A stretch of 64,000 bases of DNA from Longitalea luteola (GCF_017356035.1 NZ_JAFIQX010000001.1:992001-1056000); one strand, 5' to 3'. Shown: positions 17,604 to 28,798, numbered from the stretch's first letter. Notes: generated by a model not told the origin, from the sequence alone. Translations and numbers: made by a program.

Positions 17604-18329
17604 ATGAGTTTGAGTTATAATAAGTTCTTGCTGCCGGCCTGTATTTTACTTGCCAGCTTTGCCTTTATATCCTGCAAAAAGAATGATAACAAAGAGCACC
17701 CACTGGTAAGCGGTAATTTTGTGTTTGATAAACTGGGCAATTTTAGCTCCATAAGAATGTTTACAAGGCTTGGCGAAGTCAAAGATCAAAGCCTGATCGG
17801 GCAATATAAAATTAAATTTTCAGAACATATTTATCCCACGGCCCCAACCTCTTCAGATGCGGTTGATACGTTTAACATAATTGATGAACACACCGCACGG
17901 CATATTACCAGGAACAGCTTCACCAATGAGTTAATGACAAAGGACTTTGTAATTACTAAAATGGATAACCATTACCAATTCCGAAGCAAAGACACTTCGA
18001 GATTTATGTCTCAGCCGGTTGATAGATTCATGACAAACATTGGAAAATATAAACCCTATTATTTTGTTACGCCAACACCTGTAGGCGGTAGTATGGTCAC
18101 GACCTTACAATACTTCTATGCATCGCCCACTGCTGAAGGCTTGGTTTTCCCTTTCATCAACGTAATACGATTTGCTACCATCAATAACCCGTGGCAACCA
18201 TATAGCACTTATGTCAATGTAAACCGGGTGAACAATGTGTTTGATGAAAAATTCCCGTTGAATACATTGATATATGATACGCTGCTCGTACAATCATTCA
18301 ATGTAACGTATAAAGAAACAGCACGCTGA
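17604..18329 (+). CDS. Lipoprotein of unknown function
   Basis: A 241-residue protein with a lipoprotein signal: hydrophobic LLPACILLASFAF and a lipobox ending at Cys24 (FISC), followed by KKNDNK. The mature part is rich in beta-type sequence with no motif I recognise. It has its own consensus promoter and is not tightly linked to neighbours. Likely anchored in the inner or outer membrane. Confidence 0.85.
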   Translation: MSLSYNKFLLPACILLASFAFISCKKNDNKEHPLVSGNFVFDKLGNFSSIRMFTRLGEVKDQSLIGQYKIKFSEHIYPTAPTSSDAVDTFNIIDEHTARHITRNSFTNELMTKDFVITKMDNHYQFRSKDTSRFMSQPVDRFMTNIGKYKPYYFVTPTPVGGSMVTTLQYFYASPTAEGLVFPFINVIRFATINNPWQPYSTYVNVNRVNNVFDEKFPLNTLIYDTLLVQSFNVTYKETAR

Positions 18330-18380
18330 CAACATTCCCTGAAAATTAAACGTCATTCAAACAAATTAATGCGGTAATTC

Positions 18381-18411
18381 TTGTTAGATCACCGCATGGG
18401 GTATATCTTTG
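18381..18411 (+). promoter_or_regulatory. Promoter of the GntR regulator gene
   Basis: TTG (18381-18383), 20-base spacer, TATCTTTG (18404-18411): an exact match to the Bacteroidota consensus. Transcription would begin near 18418, so the real start codon must be downstream of that, at 18427 or 18430. Confidence 0.75.
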
Positions 18412-18426
18412 TATTCGTCTGATGAT

Positions 18427-19095
18427 ATGATGAATAATATTATCCCCCGCAGGTCACTGGCCGATGAAGTAGCTGCCCAATTACAACAGCAGATCACCCT
18501 TGGTAAATATAAAACCGGTGAGCAGCTGCCTATTGAGCCGGAATTGATGAAAACCTTTGGGGTAGGGCGTTCTACCATTCGGGAAGCAATTAAAATACTG
18601 GTGAATTCAGGCCTGTTGCGTGTTCAGCAGGGACTGGGTACCTTCGTAGAAGGCGCAGAAGGGATCAAAGAGCCATTGCCCCAGCGACTGAAAAGGGCCG
18701 ATTTTAAAGACCTCGACGAAGTGCGGCAACTCATAGAAATTAAGATCGCCGAAAAAGCAGCTGCCAACAGAACGGAGGATGATCTGAAAGAGATCCGCCA
18801 CTGGCTGTCAGCCCGTAAAAAAGCGGCTACTGAAAACCTGCTGCTGGAAAGTGTTGAGGCTGACATCCGGTTCCATACCGCCATTGCAGTAGCATCTAAA
18901 AACGAGATCCTGGCCGACCTGTACAAGACCTTCTCATTGCAAATAAAAAACAGGTTTCTGACCATTTTTACAGACACTACTGATTTTAAAGAAACGCAGG
19001 AACTGCATGAACAATTGCTGAAAAGCATCGAAGCAAAAGATGCCAAAAAGGCCTGGAACACGGCCGCAAAAATCATAGGACATACTGCTCAATAA
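18427..19095 (+). CDS. FadR/GntR family transcriptional regulator
   Basis: About 222 residues. The N-terminal winged helix shows the GntR signature (LADEVAAQLQQQI, GEQLPIEPELMKTFGVGRST, then IREAIKILVNSGLL and QQGLGTFV). The C-terminal 150 residues are all-helical, the FCD ligand-binding domain, with a RFHTAIA motif holding metal-ligand type residues. The upstream frame begins with TTG inside the -7 element, so I start at ATG 18427. It probably represses itself and the MFS gene 37 bases downstream; a 13-base palindrome lies between them and a near copy sits at its own start. Confidence 0.9.
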   Translation: MMNNIIPRRSLADEVAAQLQQQITLGKYKTGEQLPIEPELMKTFGVGRSTIREAIKILVNSGLLRVQQGLGTFVEGAEGIKEPLPQRLKRADFKDLDEVRQLIEIKIAEKAAANRTEDDLKEIRHWLSARKKAATENLLLESVEADIRFHTAIAVASKNEILADLYKTFSLQIKNRFLTIFTDTTDFKETQELHEQLLKSIEAKDAKKAWNTAAKIIGHTAQ

Positions 19096-19113
19096 AAAAT
19101 TTCTATTTAAACA

Positions 19114-19126
19114 TCAGATGATCTGA
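19114..19126. promoter_or_regulatory. Candidate GntR operator palindrome
   Basis: TCAGATGATCTGA is a perfect 6+1+6 palindrome 7 bases before the MFS start. A related site, TCTGATGATATGA (18418-18430, 11 of 13 identical), overlaps the predicted transcription start of the GntR gene. Confidence 0.45.
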
Positions 19127-19132
19127 CAAATT

Positions 19133-20374
19133 ATGATGAAAACAACCAATTCCTCCGCAGCTATTGATCCAAAAGCACTGGCGCAAACAACCGTTTATTC
19201 CATTCTGTTCACTATTAGCTTTACCCATCTGTTAAACGATATGATGCAGTCGGTTATCCCGGCTATCTATCCATTGATGAAAGACAATTTTCAATTGTCG
19301 TTTACCGAGATCGGGTTGATCACGTTTACTTTCCAGGTTACCGCATCGCTGCTGCAGCCTTTCGTTGGACACTTTACCGATAAAACGCCCCGCCCTTATT
19401 CACTGGCCATTGGTATGAGCTTTACATTGGCAGGGCTTATTTCCCTGGCATTTGCTTCCAGCTTTATCGCTATACTCATTTCAGTTAGTTTGATCGGCAT
19501 GGGCTCCTCTGTATTTCATCCCGAATCGTCGCGGGTGGCGCACCTGGCTTCCGGTGGTAAGAAAGGACTGGCCCAATCTATTTTCCAGTTAGGCGGTAAT
19601 GCCGGAGCCGCTATCGGACCTTTACTGGCTGCATTGATCGTTGTTCCTTATGGACAATTCAATATTATCTGGTTTGCGTTCATAGCCATTTTGGGCATCA
19701 TTGTGCTTTTTAGAGTGGGCACCTGGTATAAAGGCCATTTAATATCGAAAAGCAAAAATAAAACGGTTGCTGTTCCCGCGAACCATAAGGCATTGTCAAA
19801 AACAAAGGTCATTACTTCCCTGGGCATCCTGTTGGTGCTTATCTTCTCGAAGTACTTTTATATGGCCAGCATGAGCAGTTACTTTACTTTTTATCTTATT
19901 GATAAATTTCATGTAACGGTACAGCAGTCACAGATCTACCTGTTCATCTTTCTGGCATCCGTAGCTGCCGGTACTTTACTGGGCGGCGCATTGGGCGACC
20001 GTTTCGGGCGGAAATATATTATCTGGATCTCGATCCTGGGCGCTGCGCCCTTTACATTGTTGCTGCCCTATGCCAACCTGTTCTGGTGTGGCGTACTGTC
20101 GGTTATCATTGGCCTTATTATGTCCTCCGCGTTCTCTGCCATCCTGGTGTATGCCACAGAACTGGTGCCTGGTAAGGTAGGTATGATCGCCGGTTTGTTC
20201 TTTGGTTTTGCCTTTGGTATGGGCGGGCTGGGTTCAGCGGTATTGGGAAAACTGGCCGACATCACCAGCGTAGGTTATGTTTTTAAGGTATGCGCTTTTT
20301 TGCCTCTGATCGGTTTTGTGACCGGTTTTTTGCCGAATATTGAACAAACGAAAAAAGCAGCTGCCAGCGCTTAA
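19133..20374 (+). CDS. MFS transporter, fosmidomycin-resistance (Fsr) type
   Basis: A 413-residue inner-membrane exporter of the major facilitator superfamily with about 12 hydrophobic helices. THLLNDMMQSVIPAIYP, the FVGHFTDK loop and the GMGSSVFHPESSR motif are hallmarks of the Fsr branch, which exports fosmidomycin and probably other small acidic compounds by proton antiport. LGDRFGRK marks the symmetric loop in the second half. It lies 37 bases after a GntR regulator, with a palindrome between, suggesting ligand-induced expression. Confidence 0.9.
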   Translation: MMKTTNSSAAIDPKALAQTTVYSILFTISFTHLLNDMMQSVIPAIYPLMKDNFQLSFTEIGLITFTFQVTASLLQPFVGHFTDKTPRPYSLAIGMSFTLAGLISLAFASSFIAILISVSLIGMGSSVFHPESSRVAHLASGGKKGLAQSIFQLGGNAGAAIGPLLAALIVVPYGQFNIIWFAFIAILGIIVLFRVGTWYKGHLISKSKNKTVAVPANHKALSKTKVITSLGILLVLIFSKYFYMASMSSYFTFYLIDKFHVTVQQSQIYLFIFLASVAAGTLLGGALGDRFGRKYIIWISILGAAPFTLLLPYANLFWCGVLSVIIGLIMSSAFSAILVYATELVPGKVGMIAGLFFGFAFGMGGLGSAVLGKLADITSVGYVFKVCAFLPLIGFVTGFLPNIEQTKKAAASA

Positions 20375-20464
20375 GTAAACATCCTCAACAAATGTCAAAA
20401 TAACTGTTGTCAGTCACAGCCGGGAACAGGGCCGGTTCATTTTCCCGGCAACGCTGTATAACAT

Positions 20465-20512
20465 AACAAGAAGGGCCGGCCTATGGGCAAGCCTTTCTTG
20501 TTATTCTTTTCC
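20465..20512. terminator. Bidirectional terminator between convergent genes
   Basis: AACAAGAAGG (20465-20474) pairs with CCTTTCTTGTT (20492-20502) with one bulge, followed by TATTCTTTT. It lies between the ends of the MFS gene and the VOC gene. Confidence 0.55.
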
Positions 20513-20521
20513 GGTTGCTTA

Positions 20522-20947
20522 TTAAGCATTTTTCAATTGCTCTATATCGAATTTTTTCATTTGCATGTAGGTCTGCATAACCTTTTGTGCTTTCGCCGGA
20601 TCGCTTAACAGCTTCGGTAATATAGTCGGTACAATCTGCCAGCTCACACGAAATTGATCTTTTAACCACCCGCACTGGCCTTCACTGCCACCATTCGCGG
20701 TCAATTTTTCCCAGTAATAGTCGATCTCTTCCTGGGTTTCACAATCTACTACAAACGATACTGCTTCATTGAATTTGAAATGCGGGCCTGCATTTAATCC
20801 CATAAACTTCTTGCCATTCAATTCAAAAGTTACCACCATTTGATTATCGGCCGTGATCTTTGAGTTCTTGAAAATGGAGCAATAGAATTTTGCTGCGGCC
20901 TGTGCCTGGCCATCGAACCACAGGCAGGGATAAATTTGATTAGTCAT
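20522..20947 (-). CDS. VOC family protein (PhnB/3-dmu-9_3-mt type)
   Basis: A 141-residue cytoplasmic protein of the glyoxalase/bleomycin-resistance fold, PhnB-like subgroup often mislabelled 3-demethylubiquinone methyltransferase. Typical motifs: PCLWFDGQAQAAAKFYCSIF at the start, FKFNEAVSFVV, and GQCGWLKDQFRVSWQIVP near the end. Function in this subgroup is generally unknown. Start set at ATG 945-947 (MTNQIYP); the open frame continues 16 codons upstream without homology. A possible operon partner is the AraC regulator just upstream on the same strand (73 bases). Confidence 0.88.
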   Translation of the reverse strand: MTNQIYPCLWFDGQAQAAAKFYCSIFKNSKITADNQMVVTFELNGKKFMGLNAGPHFKFNEAVSFVVDCETQEEIDYYWEKLTANGGSEGQCGWLKDQFRVSWQIVPTILPKLLSDPAKAQKVMQTYMQMKKFDIEQLKNA

Positions 20948-21020
20948 GATAATTGTTTTTGCTTTATTGATAGCACAAAGAAACAACGCCCGCAAAACCT
21001 GAAATAGAACAAAGCCGACA

Positions 21021-21791
21021 TTATTCCGCCTGGCCGAATTTCAGGTAATCTTTGGGCGTGATACCGGTAAACTCTTTGAAGGCGCGGATGAAATGGCTTT
21101 GATCGGCATAGCCATTGGCGAAAGCAACATCGGTAAGCTTGTTGAACTGCCTGTTGTTAAGCTGTTGAAAAGCGTTATTGAACTGCCAGATGCGCCTGAA
21201 CAGGTTGGGCGCCACGCCAATGTTCTTTTCAAACAGCCGTTGAAAAGTGCGTTCGGTAATGTGCAGTTCCTTTTGCACCCTGAGCAGGGCATCTTTATTG
21301 GCATTTTCTACAATGGCCTGGGTGGCGAACCGGATCAATTTGCAATCGGCAGTGGTTTTGGTGATCAGGCTGAACACATAGTCATCCAGCAGCGAAAGCA
21401 TAACTGAGGTGGAGTCTGCATTGAGTAACTGTTCCTGTAATCGCCCGGTTTTGGAAGGCGACAGCAAATTCAGATCGATGGGGTTGTCGGTCAGCTCGCG
21501 GGCAGAAACGCCAAATAAGGCAAATAACGCAAACGGTTTAAAGAAGTAGGCGATGAGGGTAAAATTGTCGCGGATGATTAATGTTTCCGGGAAAACGGTT
21601 TGGCCAAACAGGGTGAGGTTATTGGTGTTGGTCTTGATAAGTCCCCTGGCGGTTTGAAACAGCAGGGTAGGCGCTCCATTGGCATACAAAGGCAGCGTGA
21701 ATGGGTTGGTGACCAGTACATCCTCAATGACCAGGATCCTGTCTACGTAGTTACTGATCTTTTCGCATGGCGCCAGGTTACTGACTTTCAT
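21021..21791 (-). CDS. AraC family transcriptional regulator
   Basis: A 256-residue regulator. The first 140 residues are a non-cupin sensor domain typical of Bacteroidota AraC proteins (starts MKVSNLAPCEKISNYVD); the C-terminal 100 residues carry the two-helix-turn-helix DNA-binding domain (LHITERTFQRLFEKNIG, then FANGYADQSHFIRAFKEFTG). Its own promoter is a consensus match. It probably controls the VOC gene that follows it; the inducer is unknown. Confidence 0.92.
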   Translation of the reverse strand: MKVSNLAPCEKISNYVDRILVIEDVLVTNPFTLPLYANGAPTLLFQTARGLIKTNTNNLTLFGQTVFPETLIIRDNFTLIAYFFKPFALFALFGVSARELTDNPIDLNLLSPSKTGRLQEQLLNADSTSVMLSLLDDYVFSLITKTTADCKLIRFATQAIVENANKDALLRVQKELHITERTFQRLFEKNIGVAPNLFRRIWQFNNAFQQLNNRQFNKLTDVAFANGYADQSHFIRAFKEFTGITPKDYLKFGQAE

Positions 21792-21816
21792 AGTGTTTGC
21801 ATTGGTCAGACAGCAT

Positions 21817-21846
21817 CAAAGATAATCTACTCACCTCTCTTGGCAA
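21817..21846 (-). promoter_or_regulatory. Promoter of the AraC gene at 21 kb
   Basis: On the minus strand TTG (21844-21846), 19-base spacer, TATCTTTG (21817-21824): an exact consensus match. Transcription would start about 20 bases before the ATG. Confidence 0.75.
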
Positions 21847-21861
21847 ATTCCACCTAAAAGC

Positions 21862-21891
21862 AAGAAGTTCCGGTGGTTACCGGAACTTCTT
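21862..21891 (-). terminator. Terminator after katG
   Basis: A perfect 12-bp stem, AGAAGTTCCGGT (21863-21874) with ACCGGAACTTCT (21879-21890), loop GGTT. On the minus strand it is followed by a short T-rich stretch (TTGCTTTT). It lies 22 bases after the katG stop. Confidence 0.75.
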
Positions 21892-21913
21892 TAATTGTAC
21901 ACACATCTATTAA

Positions 21914-24205
<2,292 letters not shown>

Positions 24206-24248
24206 TTATGGTATTAGTGAATGACCGCACCATTTTTGTGCAGGGTGG

Positions 24249-24283
24249 TAAAATTAGGGTTTTGGGGTAATAATTATAATCAA
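24249..24283 (-). promoter_or_regulatory. Candidate katG promoter
   Basis: On the minus strand TTG (24281-24283), 24-base spacer and TAATTTTA (24249-24256). Spacer is one base over the usual range and the last -7 base differs. The TTG lies inside the palindrome at 24275-24294. Confidence 0.4.
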
Positions 24284-24294
24284 TTGATTCTATA
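24275..24294. promoter_or_regulatory. AT-rich palindrome upstream of katG
   Basis: TATAATCAATTGATTCTATA contains the perfect palindrome ATCAATTGAT flanked by TATA arms, one base off full symmetry. It covers the predicted -33 of katG, a position suited to repression by a PerR/Fur-type or OxyR-type sensor (inference). Confidence 0.35.
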
Positions 24295-24370
24295 TTTCAA
24301 TAGGTAAAATCTATAATGCGGCCCGATAGCAGCATTTATGGATTTGGTCACTAAAAATTAACTTTATGCT

Positions 24371-24625
24371 ATGAATAAAGATCTAAGAGAAACGCTGCCC
24401 GCTAAAGGAAGCTTTTACGAGCTGGTGGTAAAGCTGCACCAGGAAAAACAACAGGCCGCTATGTTGTATGACGACGGCGGTGTAACCCGCGCCAATGGTT
24501 TTATTACAACCGTTTTCGAAAAGGACGGGAAACACTGGCTGCGGCTGGATGATCAATTGGAAATTGACATAGAGAAGCTCTATGCCATCAACGGTCTCTT
24601 TTCCTCGGATTATTCCGAATGTTAG
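24371..24625 (+). CDS. Small hypothetical protein
   Basis: An 84-residue cytoplasmic protein, MNKDLRETLPAKGSFYE onward, with beta-type segments (NGFITTVFEKDGKHWLRLDD). No domain recognised. It has a clear ATG after an A-rich leader and a -7-like TAACTTTA (24359-24366). It lies between divergent katG and a GH65 gene; no functional clue. Confidence 0.7.
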   Translation: MNKDLRETLPAKGSFYELVVKLHQEKQQAAMLYDDGGVTRANGFITTVFEKDGKHWLRLDDQLEIDIEKLYAINGLFSSDYSEC

Positions 24626-24687
24626 CGATGAAAGATACCATGGCAGAATTGCTTACATTCGACTTTTACATTTAACGATCTGCCATC

Positions 24688-26751
24688 ATGAAACATGCCC
24701 TCATCACTATCAATTTATTGATACTTCTTTCTGTTTGCACTTTCTGCCAGGATCCCTGGAAAATTACAGCCGGTTCAATAGACCCATCCAATTATTATGG
24801 CATTACCGTTGCCAATGGAATGATCGGTATTGTATCATCGCCGGAACCGCTAAAAGTAAAGGAGGTGGTGCTGGCCGGTGCTTATGATCTGTATGGCCGC
24901 GGGCGGGTGAGCAATTTTCTGCGCAGCTTCAACCTGCTGAACGTATACCTCGATATTGATGGCCGCCGGCTCGATGCCAAAAGTATAACCGGTTTTAAGC
25001 AGGAGCTAAATATGCGGCAGGCAGCCTTCACCGCTTCTTTTGATTACGGCGATAAAGCCACTATCAGCTATACTTACTATTCCTTACGCCATTTACCCTA
25101 CACTGTGTTGATGGATGTTAGCATAACTGCCAAAAAAGAGCTGGCCGTTACCGGCGCCAGCGTTATGGAAGCGCCGGATGCCCTGAAAGACGTACAGAAT
25201 TATTACAATGAGATCGACCGGCCGCATGTGGTACTCAGTTTGCTAACCTCAACAGCCAGATCGCCCACCGGCAAATTACTGATGTGCGCTACCAACACAT
25301 TCCTGTTTGATGAAGAGCATGGGCATGAACCCCGGGTCATCCATGAAATGTGGGATAACAACATGCACCTGATGAAGTTCTCCAAAAATATGAAAGCTGG
25401 AGAGCATTACCGTTTCTCCATTGCCGGTTCTTCCATCACTTCTGCACACCATGATGATCCGTTGAATGCCGCAGAACGCCTCACCATTTATGCAAAGCTG
25501 GAAGGGCGCAACCGGTTATTGCAGTTGCATCAAAAAGCCTGGGACAGCTTGTGGCGAAGCGATATTGTGATAGAAGGAGATGCCCAGGCACAACAGGACG
25601 TCCGCAGCATGCTGTATCATCTTTATTCCTTTGTTCGGGAAGGAACGGCCAATTCGCCTTCGCCCATGGGCTTAAGTGGACTGGGGTATAACGGCCATGT
25701 CTTTTGGGATGCGGAACTATGGATGTATCCGCCTTTGCTGGTGCTGCATCCTGAGCTCGCCAAAAGCATGATCGAATACCGGTTCCAACGGCTGGAAGCC
25801 GCGAAACGAAATGCTTTTACGAACGGGTTCAAAGGGGCGATGTACCCGTGGGAGAGTGCCGCCACCGGCGTGGAAGAAACGCCGGTATGGGCATTGAGCG
25901 GGCCTTTTGAACATCATATAACAGCTGATGTGGCCATAGCCGCGTGGAATTATTATGCGGTAACGCAGGACAAACAATGGCTTCGCGAAAAAGGGTATCC
26001 CATATTGTCTGCTACTGCCGACTTTTGGACAAGCCGGGTCGAACGAAATGGTCCGGGCCACTATGACATAAAAAATGTGGTAGCCGCCGATGAATGGGCC
26101 GAGAATGTAGACAACAATGCTTTTACCAATGCCGCTGCAAAAGCCAATCTGCAATACGCCACACAGGCCGCCATTCTGCTGGGTATTACGCCCAATGCTG
26201 ACTGGATGCAGGTGGCAAACAATATCCCTGTTTTAAAGATGCCCGCCCAGCCGGGGCAGTCAGCCGGGGCTGACGGTGTTACCCGGGAACACGCTACCTA
26301 TAAAGGAGAAGGCATTAAACAGGCGGATGTGAATTTGCTGGCTTATCCGTTGAAGGAGATCACTGATCCGAAACAGATCAAAAGAGACCTCGAGTATTAC
26401 GAAACCCGGGTGCCGCAGGAAGGTACGCCTGCTATGACGCAAGCGGTTTTTACGTTGCTGTATGCACGGTTAGGTGATACCAGCAAAGCGTATCATTGGT
26501 TCAGAGATGCTTATCTGCCCAACCTGAATCCGCCCTTCCGGGTGATAGCAGAAACGAAGGGCGGCACCAATCCTTATTTTGCAACGGGCGCCGGTGGTGT
26601 GCTGCAGGCGGTATTGATGGGTTTCGGTGGGTTGGAAATAACGCCTAAAGGGATCATTCAGATCAGATCCTCGCTTCCCGCCAACTGGAAAAAATGTACC
26701 ATCACCGGTGTTGGGCCGGCCAGGAAAACCTATAGCCGGGAAGCGAAATAA
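24688..26751 (+). CDS. Secreted glycoside hydrolase family 65 protein
   Basis: A 687-residue exported enzyme with a signal peptide (1-20). After an N-terminal beta-sandwich (20-260) comes the GH65 alpha/alpha-barrel: FWDAELWMYPPLLVLHPELAKSM-type segment (quoted around FWDAELWMYPP), ARRNAF-like YRFQRLEAAK, PWESAATGVEE, and VVAADEWAENVDNN with the probable general acid Glu in the DEWAE motif, followed by AFTNAAA. GH65 members are phosphorylases or hydrolases of alpha-linked glucosides; this exported, Bacteroidota-type form is more likely a hydrolase (inference). A C-terminal beta strand region closes the protein. Confidence 0.85.
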   Translation: MKHALITINLLILLSVCTFCQDPWKITAGSIDPSNYYGITVANGMIGIVSSPEPLKVKEVVLAGAYDLYGRGRVSNFLRSFNLLNVYLDIDGRRLDAKSITGFKQELNMRQAAFTASFDYGDKATISYTYYSLRHLPYTVLMDVSITAKKELAVTGASVMEAPDALKDVQNYYNEIDRPHVVLSLLTSTARSPTGKLLMCATNTFLFDEEHGHEPRVIHEMWDNNMHLMKFSKNMKAGEHYRFSIAGSSITSAHHDDPLNAAERLTIYAKLEGRNRLLQLHQKAWDSLWRSDIVIEGDAQAQQDVRSMLYHLYSFVREGTANSPSPMGLSGLGYNGHVFWDAELWMYPPLLVLHPELAKSMIEYRFQRLEAAKRNAFTNGFKGAMYPWESAATGVEETPVWALSGPFEHHITADVAIAAWNYYAVTQDKQWLREKGYPILSATADFWTSRVERNGPGHYDIKNVVAADEWAENVDNNAFTNAAAKANLQYATQAAILLGITPNADWMQVANNIPVLKMPAQPGQSAGADGVTREHATYKGEGIKQADVNLLAYPLKEITDPKQIKRDLEYYETRVPQEGTPAMTQAVFTLLYARLGDTSKAYHWFRDAYLPNLNPPFRVIAETKGGTNPYFATGAGGVLQAVLMGFGGLEITPKGIIQIRSSLPANWKKCTITGVGPARKTYSREAK

Positions 26752-27440
26752 GGTCGCCAGCACCGTATCAACACCGGTCTTACGTAGGTTCAGAAGACAT
26801 AACAATGGCATTCCGAGGTGGGATGACTAGTGTGCCGCAGGTAACAGTGATGGTCACGGGCTGCCATTCTTCCTGCTATAATCCGTTAGCACCTATTTTT
26901 CACCAGGTACCGGTGTAGGGGAAGTAAATGAGGGTAACGGATCGTACGCAGATTGCCGGTGTAAATGGCTCTTGAAAGGACGAATGGACGAAGGCCCGGT
27001 CAAACTGGCACGGCTAAAAAAATGTGTACCAGAATCCTTTTCCACATTGACGGGTAAAGTTTGTGTAAACGGATGGGCAATTTTAACGTTTAATCAATAA
27101 CATTTAAATACCAGATTCAGTATGCAATTGTACTTGTAGTGGAACGTGTGTCTATCAGTTCTAACACCAATATGTTGCCATTACACCTGTGGATATGTGG
27201 AAACAGCAGGGTTCAAACGATCCGTGCGGTACTTATATAGGTTTTCTTTTTTTTCAATTGATTATGAGTATATTATTAAATAAAGCAGGAGCCTTTCCAA
27301 AGCATTTTCAAGCTGCATTGATTTTGTTTTTACCAGGCAGATCCTGTGGCGCGACATCCTTTTTTCGGGGAAAGCACAACCACAAATCGGCCGGGTTTAT
27401 GGTGGCATAATTTTTCCAAGATGATTATAAAGTTTTGATC
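26752..27440. other. Non-coding stretch of 690 bases, possible mobile-element scar
   Basis: No frame here has coding character. Around 27048-27076 the sequence TTGACGGGTAAAGTTTGTG, continuing TAAACGG, resembles the terminal repeats of IS256-type elements (rule: TTTACACAAACTTT on the other strand), but no transposase or second end is seen. The rest shows no structure. Confidence 0.35.
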
Positions 27441-27653
27441 ATGGACAAACAGGATATAAAGAAGGATTTAAAAACTGACAGGAAAAAGACAGTAGAAGAA
27501 GAAAAAGACAATTCAGTTTCGCAACCTGATCCTGAAACACTTCATAAAACAGATCCTCAGGAAAGTATGAAGGGACCCGTTAGTTCCCTTGTAAATAAGG
27601 TAAAAGAAAACGCTGAGGAAAATGATGAAGAAGAAAATGATGAAAAAGAATGA
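27441..27653 (+). CDS. Small acidic, highly charged protein
   Basis: A 70-residue hydrophilic protein, starting at ATG 27441 (MDKQDIKKDL), rich in Glu, Asp and Lys with a run of acidic residues at the end (ENDEEENDEKE). Probably unstructured; no family recognised. A strong terminator follows, which supports it being transcribed. Confidence 0.6.
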   Translation: MDKQDIKKDLKTDRKKTVEEEKDNSVSQPDPETLHKTDPQESMKGPVSSLVNKVKENAEENDEEENDEKE

Positions 27654-27704
27654 ATAATAAAGACTGGAGATCCGTTGCTTTCCAAATCGGATAAGATTTA
27701 AAGG

Positions 27705-27728
27705 GCTATCATAATGATAGCTTTTTTT
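27705..27728 (+). terminator. Rho-independent terminator
   Basis: GCTATCAT (27705-27712) and ATGATAGC (27714-27721) form a perfect 8-bp stem followed by seven T (27722-27728). It insulates the exopolysaccharide promoter from upstream transcription. Confidence 0.85.
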
Positions 27729-27924
27729 GCCCGTCTGTTTAGGGAATGATATGTAGCTATAATATAGTACCTCATTAAAACCAAATTGCGATGAATTATT
27801 TGTTACATTTTGAAGTATTATACATCAAAACACCTACCGTTTGTTTACGTTTCATTGAACAATTGATTGAAGAAAAGTTTTCATTGAAACACTGATTATT
27901 TTAGAAGAATGGAGCCTGAATTAT

Positions 27925-27956
27925 TTGGTGGTATTAAATAAATATCTTTAATTTTG
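27925..27956 (+). promoter_or_regulatory. Predicted promoter of the exopolysaccharide operon
   Basis: TTG (27925-27927), 21-base spacer, TAATTTTG (27949-27956): exact consensus. Transcription from about 27963 would give a leader of about 840 bases before the UpxY-like gene, long leaders being typical of UpxY-controlled capsule loci. Confidence 0.6.
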
Positions 27957-28152
27957 AGACATATTCTAGAGCGGTTATGCAGAGGAAATAATACCACAGC
28001 GCTTGTCGAATGAGTGTTTTAAGTGGGTTCCTTTTTGATGTCATTCTTTTCTTTCGTGCTTTAATTTTCTATCCAATTATTCTTGCTAATTACTTTCATC
28101 CATTATCCAAACATACATAGTGATGTCGGGTTTGTCTAAATCTCTTTTATTC

Positions 28153-28173
28153 GGGATTATGATTGGCGAAGCC
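28153..28173 (+). repeat. Leader element copy 1
   Basis: GATTATGATTGGCGAAGCC preceded by GG. It holds a GGC-GAA-GCC mini-hairpin. Read as codons it gives a 7-codon frame, ATG to TGA, mirroring the first five codons of the UpxY-like gene. Confidence 0.7.
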
Positions 28174-28332
28174 TTTGTGTGATAAGTACAGTTGTTTTGA
28201 AGCCAGTGAGTGTTGAAGAAAAACCTTGTAGTCTTAAAAAAAAGGTATTAATTTATAGTGTTCTCTTATCCTCTTTCGATCCCCTTATTCTTTCATAATG
28301 TTAGCCTTTTTTAGCTGAATTGCAGTGAAACT

Positions 28333-28353
28333 GTGATTTTGATCGGCGGAGCC
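28333..28353 (+). repeat. Leader element copy 2
   Basis: GATTTTGATCGGCGGAGCC preceded by GT; the mini-hairpin is GGC-GGA-GCC. Confidence 0.7.
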
Positions 28354-28694
28354 GTACGTTTTGAGGAAGTGAAAAGATCGCGCAGCGATATTAAGGCTAA
28401 TGAATTGGTTAGGCGCTCTGATCCCTGGAAAGCAACCGGTAAATTCATTTGTTCGTAAAACTTTAAAAAACCAATTCAGACTTTAGCTGAAACTCCCGTT
28501 GTTCTAATAATCTACAACCAGCGATTTAATTCTTTTTGTTACTTAATTACCTTACTCTATTGATGCAGACAAGACTCCATTCAATTAGTTCTTTTAGTTT
28601 CATTCTTCTTTCGTTTCTACATCCATTATTCATGGTAATTCTTTCTCTATCCATTATCCAACTAAAGTATTTCGTTTACGTCTAGATCCGTATT

Positions 28695-28715
28695 GGGATT
28701 TTGATAGGCGGAGCC
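28695..28715 (+). repeat. Leader element copy 3
   Basis: GATTTTGATAGGCGGAGCC preceded by GG. A second small hairpin (GTACATC-CGT-GATG) follows it at 28721-28736. Confidence 0.7.
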
Positions 28716-28798
28716 GAACAGTACATCCGTGATGGTTGTACGAAAACCTGCACCTGTTTTATAGCGTTTACTTTTTCTCTTAATCCAAAACTAAAACT

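Noticed and set aside
27189-27410. 73-codon open frame between GH65 and the acidic small protein
   Set aside because: No coding character, no promoter or ribosome-binding support, and Cys/Phe-rich composition typical of random frames.
28159-28182. Seven-codon frame in leader element copy 1 as a leader peptide
   Set aside because: The similarity to the start of the antiterminator follows from the DNA element itself; copies 2 and 3 lack the ATG, so translation is not the shared feature.
28333-28459. Open frame from TTG in leader element copy 2
   Set aside because: Only a TTG start, no family match; the run of codons is short enough to be chance.
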